A stretch of DNA of 35,537 nucleotides from Candidatus Gastranaerophilales bacterium (GTDB lineage: Bacteria > Cyanobacteriota > Vampirovibrionia > Gastranaerophilales > Gastranaerophilaceae), in contig CAAGGG010000008.1 in the NCBI GenBank assembly GCA_900769355.1, forward strand, positions 1 to 35,537, read 5' to 3'. The translations under genes and the position numbers were made by a program. Below the pieces are notes generated by a model that saw only the letters and a list, made by a program, of their open reading frames with translations, did no database searches and was not told the DNA's origin. Shown piece by piece: positions 16,551 to 23,728 of this stretch. Position 1 is the first letter of the stretch; each line of letters begins with the position of its first letter.

Positions 16551-19043
16551 TTACTTCACAACGATGTTGACGAGTTTTTTCGGAACCACAATTGTTTTTA
16601 CAATTGTTTTGCCTTCCGTAATTTCTTTGACCTTAGCACTTGATAGTGCAAGTTCTTTCAATTCATCTTGTGACAAAGCTTCATCAGCTTCTATTTTGTC
16701 CTTAACTTTTCCGTTAATTTGAACAATCAAGGTAATTGAGCTTGCTTTTGCCAAGTCATCATTCCATTTTGGCCATTCTTGTGCGTGGATAGAGCCTTCA
16801 CCGCCTAAGTCATTCCAAGCTTCTTCGCATAAGTGAACCGCAACAGGTGACATCAATTTGATTAGAGTTACGATAGCAAAGCTCAAAATTGATTTGTCCT
16901 CATCGTCAAGATTAGACTTTTTGCCACGCCAATCGTAGATAGCGTTTACAAGTTCTCTGTACTTAGAAATTACTGTATTAAACTGGAAGTCGTTAGAAAT
17001 GTCATTAGAAATCCCTTTAATAGCCATGTGAACAAGTCTTAGCAAATCGTCGTTTTCTTTCTTTTTCAATGAACCTTTGCCAAGTTCAGGTAAATTAAGG
17101 TTAATATCCTCAGCGTTTGCGGAAATCAATCTCCAAACCCTGTTCAAGAACTTGTAACAGCCTTCAACGCCGGCGTCTGACCAGTCAAAATCTCTTGCTG
17201 GAGGTGAATCTGACAAGATAAATAATCTTGCAGTATCAGCTCCGTAGTTTTCAAATATTTCGTCAGGATCAACTGTGTTGCCCTTAGATTTAGACATTTT
17301 TGAGCCGTCTTTAAGTACCATACCTTGTGTTAGAAGATTTTTGAACGGTTCATCAAAGTCCAAAAGTCCTATATCTCTTAATGCTTTTGTGAAAAATCTT
17401 GAATACAACAAGTGTAAAATTGCGTGTTCAATACCGCCAACGTACTGATCAACTGGCAACCATTTGTTTACTTTGTTTTTCGCAAACGGCATTTTGTCGT
17501 TTTTCGCGTCTGAATATCTCAAATAGTACCAGCTTGAACAAACGAAAGTGTCCATTGTGTCTGTTTCACGTCTTGCAGGTCCGCCACAGCAAGGACAAGT
17601 CGTGGTTGCAAAAGTTTTAGATGTTGTAATCGGGGATTTGCCGACAACACTAAAATCAACGTCTTTTGGTAACATTACAGGAAGTTGATCTTCCGGTACA
17701 GGTTGAATTCCGCACTTGTCGCAATAAACGACAGGAATTGGGGCTCCCCAATATCTTTGTCTTGAAATCAACCAGTCACGAAGTCTGTATTGGGTTTTGA
17801 ATTCGCCAAATCCTTCGTCAACAGCTTTTTGAGTAATCGCTTTTTTAGCTTTTTCATTGCTCATTCCGTCAAATTCGTTAGAGTTTACCAAAACGCCTTC
17901 TTCTGTATAAGCATCTGTAAGTTCATCTGCCACAATAGTTTTGTCTTTTGGTGAAATTACAACTTTCAACGGCAATTTATATTTTTTAGCAAATGCAAAA
18001 TCTCTTGTATCGTGCGTCGGAACTGCCATTACAGCACCTGTTCCGTATTCTGCCAAGGCATAATCTGCTGTCCAAAGCGGGAATTCTTCTCCTGTGAATG
18101 GGTTTATGCAGTGCGTGCCAAGTGGAACACCGGTTTTTTCACGTTCTGTCGAAAGTCTTTCGATTTCTGTCATTTTGCGAGCATTTGCTCTGTATTCTTC
18201 AACTGCTGCTTTGTTTTCAGGAGTTGTTAATTTTTCTATGTCTTTGTATTCAGGAGCTACAACAAGGTACGTAATTCCATGAACTGTGTCAGGTCTAGTT
18301 GTGTAAACAGGGATTTCCATTCCTTCGATTTCTTTGACCTTAAATCTGAAAATTGCACCTTGTGATTTGCCAATCCAGTTAGCTTGCATTGTTTTTACGT
18401 TGTCGCCCCAACCTGTCAATTTGTCAAGGTCTTCAAGCAAAACTTCTGCGTAATCTGTGATTTTCAAAAACCACTGTGACAAGTATTTTTTCTCAACAAC
18501 GTGGTCGCATCTCCAGCATTTGCCATCGATAACCTGCTCGTTTGCAAGTACTGTTCCACATTCTTCACACCAGTTTACGGCAGCTTCTTTTTTGTAAGCT
18601 AAGCCTTTTTTATAAAGTTGTAAGAAAAGCCATTGAGTCCATTTGTAATAATCAGGTTTGCAAGTTGTGACTTCTCTATCCCAGTCATACGAAAGCCCAA
18701 GCATTTTCAACTGTTTTGTCATATAAGCAATATTTTCAACAGTCCATTTTTCAGGATCAACTCCGTGTTTCATTGCTGCGTTTTCAGCGGGAAGTCCGAA
18801 ACTATCCCAACCCATCGGGTGAAGCACGTTGAAACCGTTCATTTTTTTGAAACGTGCAATTACGTCGGTAATTGTGTAGTTTCTAACGTGTCCCATGTGT
18901 AATTTTCCTGATGGATAAGGAAACATTGACAATGCAAAATATTTCGGTTTGTCACTGTCATCAGGGGTTTGGAATGCTTTATCTTCTTCCCATTTTTTTT
19001 GCCATTTTTTTTCTATTTCCTGTGGAAAATATGCGTCTTTCAT
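16551..19043 (-). CDS. leuS: Leucyl-tRNA synthetase
   Basis: Charges tRNA-Leu. Class I marks: the HIGH-type motif HMGH at 49-52 and KMSKS at 582-586 (GSKMSKSKGNTVDP). Zinc-type cysteine pairs are visible in WCEECG...CWRC (about 180-200) and in CDKCG and CPCCGG within the middle. The editing CP1 domain has the TTRPDTVHG stretch and the GTGAVMAVPTHDTRD motif, so proofreading should be intact. 830 residues is within the bacterial range. ATG 19043 has GAGGTGAG six bases upstream. It is transcribed alone, divergent from the gene at 19116, and ends at a terminator. Confidence 0.98.
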   Translation of the reverse strand: MKDAYFPQEIEKKWQKKWEEDKAFQTPDDSDKPKYFALSMFPYPSGKLHMGHVRNYTITDVIARFKKMNGFNVLHPMGWDSFGLPAENAAMKHGVDPEKWTVENIAYMTKQLKMLGLSYDWDREVTTCKPDYYKWTQWLFLQLYKKGLAYKKEAAVNWCEECGTVLANEQVIDGKCWRCDHVVEKKYLSQWFLKITDYAEVLLEDLDKLTGWGDNVKTMQANWIGKSQGAIFRFKVKEIEGMEIPVYTTRPDTVHGITYLVVAPEYKDIEKLTTPENKAAVEEYRANARKMTEIERLSTEREKTGVPLGTHCINPFTGEEFPLWTADYALAEYGTGAVMAVPTHDTRDFAFAKKYKLPLKVVISPKDKTIVADELTDAYTEEGVLVNSNEFDGMSNEKAKKAITQKAVDEGFGEFKTQYRLRDWLISRQRYWGAPIPVVYCDKCGIQPVPEDQLPVMLPKDVDFSVVGKSPITTSKTFATTTCPCCGGPARRETDTMDTFVCSSWYYLRYSDAKNDKMPFAKNKVNKWLPVDQYVGGIEHAILHLLYSRFFTKALRDIGLLDFDEPFKNLLTQGMVLKDGSKMSKSKGNTVDPDEIFENYGADTARLFILSDSPPARDFDWSDAGVEGCYKFLNRVWRLISANAEDINLNLPELGKGSLKKKENDDLLRLVHMAIKGISNDISNDFQFNTVISKYRELVNAIYDWRGKKSNLDDEDKSILSFAIVTLIKLMSPVAVHLCEEAWNDLGGEGSIHAQEWPKWNDDLAKASSITLIVQINGKVKDKIEADEALSQDELKELALSSAKVKEITEGKTIVKTIVVPKKLVNIVVK

Positions 19044-19102
19044 CTTTTTCTCACCTCATATAATCTACTGTGTTAATAGTAGCACAAAAAAATCTTTTTA
19101 TG

Positions 19103-19108
19103 TATAAT
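19103..19108 (+). promoter_or_regulatory. TATAAT hexamer 7 nt before the NTF2-like start codon
   Basis: A perfect -10 consensus at 19103-19108 with the ATG at 19116 would put the transcript start at or next to the ATG. No ribosome binding site precedes the ATG, so a leaderless or near-leaderless mRNA is possible. No strong -35 was found. Confidence 0.4.
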
Positions 19109-19115
19109 TGATGGC

Positions 19116-20009
19116 ATGAAAAAGTTATCCGTTTTAATAATTTTAACATTACTACTTGTAAATATTTGTCCGGCTGAAGCTGGAATTATATCTGCGCATA
19201 AGGCTAGAGTTGAACAAAATAGGCTTTACAAATCGGCTTATAACGATGTAAAACAGGTTATTGACCAACAAACAGTTTATACCAACAAATATGACTTAGA
19301 CGGACTTTCAAGTCTTTATTCGAAAGAATTTGTAAACTCTGACGGGTTTAATAAAGAGGTTTATTTCAAGTTAATTAAGGAAACTTGGGAAACTTATCCT
19401 GATATTTCTTATAAAACTCAGATTAATAAAATAGAAGTCGGTGAAAACTATGCAACGGTTTATGTTGATGAAGTTGCAGTTGCGACATCTAAGGAAACCG
19501 TTGAAGAATTGACGGTAATCGGAGAACTTTATTCGACGTCAAAATGCGTTTATTATCTTGAAAAACAAGGCTCTAAATGGCTAATCAGTTCCGAAAAAAT
19601 ACTTGATGAAACTTCAACTCTAAAATACGGAGATGCAAGGTATGCTGATATTGATCTAAATGTTCCGAAACAAATTGGCGCAGGCAAAGAATATACGGCA
19701 AGCTTAAATGTTGTGACACCTATTGATAGCGTGATTATTGCATCTATCAGCAAAGAAAATATTGTTTATCCACAAACAAAATCTGAAGACGCTTTTAGAA
19801 AACTAACTGACAATAGTGTTTTAGAACGAGTTTTTACATCTAACAAAAACAATGTAAACGAATACGCAGTTGCGTCGGTCGGAATAACCCGAGCTGAGAG
19901 TGTTTCAGATACTCAGGCAAGAATTTATATGGGTGGATTAGCATTTATAATGACAAGGATTAACGTAATTCCTGAAAACAAATTTATCCAAACAGAAAGT
20001 GAAAAATAA
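19116..20009 (+). CDS. Exported NTF2-like protein of unknown function
   Basis: 297 residues with a signal peptide (MKKLSVLIILTLLLVNICPAEA). Residues about 38-165 look like an NTF2/SnoaL-type fold: helices with VIDQQTVYTNKYDLDGLSSLYS, then strands ending in KQGSKWLISSEKIL. A second beta-rich domain follows (about 175-297). It lacks a lipobox Cys, so it is probably periplasmic rather than a lipoprotein. No catalytic site can be named. The stop overlaps the lspA start as TAATG, so the two are translationally coupled. The start lacks a ribosome binding site; see the TATAAT at 19103. Confidence 0.8.
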   Translation: MKKLSVLIILTLLLVNICPAEAGIISAHKARVEQNRLYKSAYNDVKQVIDQQTVYTNKYDLDGLSSLYSKEFVNSDGFNKEVYFKLIKETWETYPDISYKTQINKIEVGENYATVYVDEVAVATSKETVEELTVIGELYSTSKCVYYLEKQGSKWLISSEKILDETSTLKYGDARYADIDLNVPKQIGAGKEYTASLNVVTPIDSVIIASISKENIVYPQTKSEDAFRKLTDNSVLERVFTSNKNNVNEYAVASVGITRAESVSDTQARIYMGGLAFIMTRINVIPENKFIQTESEK

Positions 20010-20479
20010 TGAGCAAAGGATTGGAAAAAACAAGTAAATTTATATATTTTGTAGTATGTTATGCATTTTTTATTTTTGCAGATCTTTATATGTCTAGTAT
20101 TCTTGTTGACAAAATAACACACGGATTTAGAATGTCAAATCCTGTTTTTTCGCTGAATTATGTCAAAAATACAGGTGCTGCATTTAGTATTTTGCAAAAT
20201 TCTCGTGAGTTATTGATAATCCTTTCAATGATTGCATTGGTTTTGCTTGCATTGCATGTGATTAATAATCTAAAATCAATATCTCTGAAAACTTGTTTTT
20301 TTATAGCACTTTTGTCAGCAGGAATTGCCGGAAACTTGCATGAAAGAATAGTTTTTGGATATGTTAGAGATTTCTTTCAATTGAATTTTGTAAACTTTCC
20401 TGTTTTCAATATTTCAGATATATTCATAAATGTTGGCGTAATCGTTTTGATTGTGATGATTTTGATTAAGAGAAAATAA
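20009..20479 (+). CDS. lspA: Lipoprotein signal peptidase II
   Basis: Inner-membrane aspartyl protease that removes signal peptides from diacylglyceryl-modified prolipoproteins. 156 residues, four membrane helices. NTGAAFSIL and the catalytic-Asp blocks YVRDF and FNISD are present, so the dyad is intact. Two usual features are altered: the canonical GNLIDR is GNLHER here, and the N-terminal D-Q-x-x-K word is DLYMSS. It is coupled to the upstream exported protein by TAATG. The function is likely retained because the catalytic residues remain, but it is a divergent member. Confidence 0.88.
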   Translation: MSKGLEKTSKFIYFVVCYAFFIFADLYMSSILVDKITHGFRMSNPVFSLNYVKNTGAAFSILQNSRELLIILSMIALVLLALHVINNLKSISLKTCFFIALLSAGIAGNLHERIVFGYVRDFFQLNFVNFPVFNISDIFINVGVIVLIVMILIKRK

Positions 20480-20580
20480 GGTTGTTTTTATTATTAACAA
20501 TTCATGATGTTGGGTGAGGAAGTCCAACCTATTGTGTATGAAAAAATTTTTGCGATTTAGAAGCTATTATCAAATATAAT

Positions 20581-20648
20581 AGACTCCGGATCGTAGTCCG
20601 GAGTGACTGTTACGGGATAGTTGCTTTACAAAAATTGCAACTATCTTA
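20581..20648. repeat. Dispersed palindromic repeat family B, best-preserved copy
   Basis: ACTCCGGA-TCGTAG-TCCGGAGT (20583-20604, perfect) and a second stem GATAGTTGC/GCAACTATC (20616-20645, perfect 9 bp). It is three bases before family A copy 3. The spacer 20480-20880 (401 bp) has no gene; it holds this, a family A copy, a partial B copy and a family E copy. Confidence 0.8.
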
Positions 20649-20650
20649 GT

Positions 20651-20722
20651 CGTCATTCTGAAAGCTTAGAAGATTAGCCTGAATGATTAGTGAAGGCTTA
20701 ATATTCTTGCTATTCAGAATCT
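20651..20722. repeat. Dispersed palindromic repeat family A, copy 3 (72 bp)
   Basis: Both ends match copies 1 and 2 (GTCATTCTGAAAGCTTAGAA... and ...ATATTCTTGCTATTCAGAATCT). The tip is different but still paired, as AGCCT/AGGCT, which suggests that base pairing is conserved while sequence is not. Confidence 0.8.
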
Positions 20723-20738
20723 ATTATTAATTTTAAAT

Positions 20739-20762
20739 AGACTCCGATCCGTAGTCTGTTCT
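20739..20762. repeat. Partial family B copy
   Basis: AGACTCCGATCCGTAGTCTG resembles the start of the family B hairpin at 20581 but lacks most of the right arm. Confidence 0.5.
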
Positions 20763-20792
20763 ATTCTGTAATTGATTCTGAATAAGATTGTT

Positions 20793-20830
20793 TACCCACT
20801 CTAACTCTCCCTAATTGAGGGAGAGAAGCC
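20793..20830. repeat. Dispersed repeat family E, copy 1
   Basis: ACCCACTCTAACTCTCCCT then AATTGAGGGAGAGAAGCC, forming a CTCTCCCT/AGGGAGAG-type hairpin. The reverse complement of 30972-31010 aligns along its whole length. Confidence 0.65.
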
Positions 20831-20880
20831 TTACCTTGCAACTATCTTTGTTTATAATCCTGATTTAGTATAAATTAAAA

Positions 20881-21597
20881 TCAATAATCCATTTTCCAGC
20901 CGTTTGACATTACCCTAGGTGCCATACTACTGTTAGAATTTATTTTTCCATCAGCATCGTAAAAGTAAATGAATAAATCTCTACTTAGCTTGTTTGGTCC
21001 TTTTTCTCCATTTATATCAGCTAATATGCCAATTCCAAAATAGCTACCTGCTGGAAAAATGTAGAATATCATACCGTCGTTTGTGTAAAACCCAGTAGGA
21101 GTAAGGTTTTGCGTTAAATGTGTATCAATCGGTAAAGTTTCAAGAACTTCTTTTGGGGTTTTATTTGTCCCATTATCGGTTAATTTGCATTTGTTATTTT
21201 GACAAGATAAATATGTTGTTGTGTACCTTATATTGCAATCTGTGCCTTTACAGATTTTTACAACTTTTAAGTATTTAGGAATTATATTTTCGAAAACAGA
21301 TGGATTGCCATAAAAATCTTCACAATCGTTTCTATTTGTGTTATTGTAATCGTCCCATTCCCAATCACATATACCATCGCTAAATAACTTAGTGTTATAA
21401 AAATCAACACCTTCATCAGCTTGCATTTTTTTGAACATATTGCTTGTTGTGCTCATGGCTTTTTGTAAACCTGCAACATAAGTTTGTTTTTGGTGATTTT
21501 GAATAAGTGTCGGCAAAGTCATTGCTGCAACGACTCCGATTATGCCTAGTGTTATTAAAACTTCCGCCAATGTAAAAGCAGATTGTCGTTTCCTCAT
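20881..21597 (-). CDS. Type IV prepilin-like protein with a normal leader
   Basis: 238 residues. A short basic leader (MRKRQSA) is followed by FTLAEVLITLGIIGVVAAM, so cleavage is expected between A7 and F8 with E at +5. A cysteine-containing globular domain follows, with the shared ADINGEKGPN..SRD.F motif near the C-terminus. It is the normal form for comparison with the two altered prepilins at 162 and 27222. GAGGAGA is six to seven bases before ATG 21597. A consensus promoter (21636-21664) lies upstream, in the short region shared with a divergent HTH regulator. Confidence 0.9.
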   Translation of the reverse strand: MRKRQSAFTLAEVLITLGIIGVVAAMTLPTLIQNHQKQTYVAGLQKAMSTTSNMFKKMQADEGVDFYNTKLFSDGICDWEWDDYNNTNRNDCEDFYGNPSVFENIIPKYLKVVKICKGTDCNIRYTTTYLSCQNNKCKLTDNGTNKTPKEVLETLPIDTHLTQNLTPTGFYTNDGMIFYIFPAGSYFGIGILADINGEKGPNKLSRDLFIYFYDADGKINSNSSMAPRVMSNGWKMDY

Positions 21598-21623
21598 ATA
21601 CTTCTCCTCAAAATGTTAAACAT

Positions 21624-21657
21624 CATTATTATATTATTATACACGTATATAATAATG
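21624..21657. promoter_or_regulatory. Inverted repeat overlapping the prepilin promoter, candidate operator
   Basis: CATTATTATA (21624-21633) and TATAATAATG (21648-21657) are perfect 10-bp inverted arms; an alternative pairing ATTATTATA/TATAATAAT is centred at about 21644. The symmetry spans the -10 region of the minus-strand promoter. A further TTTGCAA/TTGCAAA pair (21658-21664, 21684-21690) lies towards the HTH gene. A binding site for the neighbouring regulator is an inference. Confidence 0.4.
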
Positions 21658-21664
21658 TTTGCAA
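21636..21664 (-). promoter_or_regulatory. Promoter of the 238-aa prepilin
   Basis: On the minus strand TTGCAA (21659-21664) and TATAAT (21636-21641) are separated by exactly 17 bp. The start codon is about 39 bp downstream of the -10. Confidence 0.65.
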
Positions 21665-21712
21665 TAGTATAAACAAAATACACTTGCAAATTAAAAATGA
21701 TAGACTTATTTT

Positions 21713-21916
21713 ATGATTAAAAATAAGTTATTGGAGATGATGGGTATTCGTAGAATGAATATGGCTGAAACTGCACGAGTTGAAGGGTTGAACCATATTA
21801 CAGTCTTTCGCATTTACCATGACAAAACAAAAACAATTGAGTTGGAAACCATAAATAAACTCTGCTATGCCCTTGATTGTCGTATCCAAGATATTTTTGA
21901 GTATATTCCGGACTAA
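21713..21916 (+). CDS. Small Cro/CI-type HTH regulator
   Basis: 67 residues that consist almost entirely of an XRE/HTH_26-type helix-turn-helix: NMAETARVEGLNHITVFRIY (helices 2-3, about 16-35), then LETINKLCYALDCRIQDIFEYIPD. These regulators usually bind as dimers to operators near their own promoter. It is divergent from a prepilin gene and shares a 115-bp region with inverted repeats, so control of the prepilin, itself, or both is plausible. No ribosome binding site is visible before the ATG. It ends eight bases before the convergent histidine kinase stop. Confidence 0.85.
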   Translation: MIKNKLLEMMGIRRMNMAETARVEGLNHITVFRIYHDKTKTIELETINKLCYALDCRIQDIFEYIPD

Positions 21917-21924
21917 ATGAATTT

Positions 21925-23196
21925 TTACAGAGGCAATTTAATACAGAATTCTGTTTGAACGCCTTCTTCGCTTTGGACTGTGATTTCTCCACCATGTGAT
22001 TTTACGATTTGTTGAGATAGGTACAAACCTAATCCTGTACCGATTTTACGAAATTTTTTCGCCGCTGAATAATATTTGTTAAAGATTAATTTGATTTCTT
22101 TTGGCGGAATACCTTGCCCGTAATCGATTACTGAAATAGTTATATATCCTGGAATTTCACCTGTTTTTATATCAATTCTGTCTTTTGTGTTGCTGTGCGA
22201 AATTGCATTAGAAATTAAATTCTTGATAACTCTTTCCAACTGCATCGGATCAGCCGTAACTTTTATATCCCTTGAAGGGGTGAAATGTATTGTAATTCCT
22301 GAGTTGTTGGCTATCGGTTGTGTACTTTCGACAATATCAGAGATAAAGCCATTAAGCATAATGTTTTCTTTAAGAAGTTTAATCCCTGTTTCTTTGATTT
22401 TGTACGTTTCAAGGATAATTTGAACGAGTTCAACAAGTTCTTGGTTGGATTTTTTCATATTAAGTAGGGCGAATTCTTGTTTATCCGAAATTTCTCCAAA
22501 AGTTCCGTTAAGCAAAAAGTTGATAATATTTGATTCTGCAACGATTGGAACTTTTAAATCGTGGGTTAAAGTTGCAACAAAATCTTCTTTAAGAGTTTCG
22601 ATTTCACGTTCGTTTGTAACGTCTTTAATCAAGATTACGTAACGTTTTTTGTCATCATCAAGCGAAAGCTTAATCGTTTGCATTACAAAATTATTTGTTG
22701 GTGTGTGTTTGATGAAAACATCTTTGTTTTTTGCACGTTCAATCGGTGTGTCATCACTTATTTGAATGTAATCATCAATGTTTGAACCAATAACTTCTTG
22801 CCCCTTCGTTCCAAACCATTCTGTAATTTGTGGGGTTGCACGCAAAATGTTGTGTTTGTCGTTTATGATTAAAATCCCGTCAGATAGAGAGTTGATAACG
22901 GATTCCAGCAATTTGTTTTGACGCATAAGTTCGTTTTGGTATTCGACAATCATTTTTTCTCTGTCGTTAAGAGTTTCTACCATTCGGTTGATACTGTCCG
23001 TAACGTTTTGGTATGTCGGGTGGTTAATCTCTTCGATTTTTGTTGAAAGGTTACCGTAACGAACTGAGTTTACTGTGTTTGTAACCATTCCTAAGTAATC
23101 GTTAATTTTAGACCAACGTTTGTTTGTCTGTCTTGTGATTAAAAAAAGTATGATAAATACCAAAATGATACTTAAATTTAATAAATACCAAAGCAT
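21925..23196 (-). CDS. PAS-containing sensor histidine kinase (orphan)
   Basis: 423 residues. One N-terminal membrane helix (about 4-20), a linker with coiled-coil character (about 25-95), a PAS domain (about 95-190: NSLSDGILIINDKHNILRAT, VIGSNIDDYI), a HisKA box with H212 in LTHDLKVPIVAES, and an HATPase domain with NAISHSNTKD, VIDYGQGIP and GTGLGLYLSQQIVKSHGG. It lacks a sizeable extracytoplasmic sensor domain, so the signal is probably cytoplasmic or in the membrane. No response regulator is adjacent; its partner must be elsewhere. GAGAGAGGA precedes ATG 23196. It is divergent from the KdsC-like gene by 49 bp. Confidence 0.93.
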   Translation of the reverse strand: MLWYLLNLSIILVFIILFLITRQTNKRWSKINDYLGMVTNTVNSVRYGNLSTKIEEINHPTYQNVTDSINRMVETLNDREKMIVEYQNELMRQNKLLESVINSLSDGILIINDKHNILRATPQITEWFGTKGQEVIGSNIDDYIQISDDTPIERAKNKDVFIKHTPTNNFVMQTIKLSLDDDKKRYVILIKDVTNEREIETLKEDFVATLTHDLKVPIVAESNIINFLLNGTFGEISDKQEFALLNMKKSNQELVELVQIILETYKIKETGIKLLKENIMLNGFISDIVESTQPIANNSGITIHFTPSRDIKVTADPMQLERVIKNLISNAISHSNTKDRIDIKTGEIPGYITISVIDYGQGIPPKEIKLIFNKYYSAAKKFRKIGTGLGLYLSQQIVKSHGGEITVQSEEGVQTEFCIKLPL

Positions 23197-23245
23197 GTGT
23201 TAATCCTCTCTCTTTATGATATGATTATACCAGATAAGAGGGATT

Positions 23246-23728
23246 TTGTATATGCTTAAATTTCCGAGTACGATAAAGATGGTTATAACTGATTTTGACG
23301 GGATTGTTACTGATAATTGCGTTTACATCTCTGATGACGGAAATATTTCCAGACGCTTGAATTTTAAAGATGTTATGGCTTTTTCTATTTTGAGAAAAAA
23401 TAATTATAAAATCGGCATAATTTCCGGTGAAGCTAATGCCGCAATTGAGATTTTGGCTAAAAAGTTTCAGGTTGAAGAGGTTCATCAAAATATCAGGATT
23501 AAAATTGATGTTTTGAAAGAAATTGTAAAAAAATACAACCTTTCGCCAGAAGAATATATTTATATAGGTGATGATATCAATGATTTAGAGTGTTTGAAGT
23601 TCGCTAAATACAAAGTTACTGTTCCGCATGCTGTTGAAAAATTAAAACAAGTTGATGGAATTCAGGTTACAGAGGCTCAAGCAGGTTTAGGCGTTTTTAG
23701 AGAGGTAGTAGATTGTCTGGTTGGATAA
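23246..23728 (+). CDS. KdsC-like HAD phosphatase
   Basis: 160 residues, the C0-type HAD size of 3-deoxy-D-manno-octulosonate 8-phosphate phosphatase. The nucleophile motif D14-F-D16-G17 (TDFDGIVTDN), IISGE for motif II, a conserved Lys in the KFQVEEVHQN..IK region, and GDDINDLECL at about 108-117 are all present. KdsC provides Kdo for lipopolysaccharide, while close relatives act on nonulosonates, so the substrate is uncertain. The start has GAGGGA upstream. The TPR gene begins inside its last 16 bp. Confidence 0.85.
   Translation: MYMLKFPSTIKMVITDFDGIVTDNCVYISDDGNISRRLNFKDVMAFSILRKNNYKIGIISGEANAAIEILAKKFQVEEVHQNIRIKIDVLKEIVKKYNLSPEEYIYIGDDINDLECLKFAKYKVTVPHAVEKLKQVDGIQVTEAQAGLGVFREVVDCLVG

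Noticed and set aside
20480..20560. lspA terminator at the GTTGG/CCAAC hairpin (20509-20528)
   Set aside because: The stem is only five pairs and not followed directly by a T-run; too weak to list.
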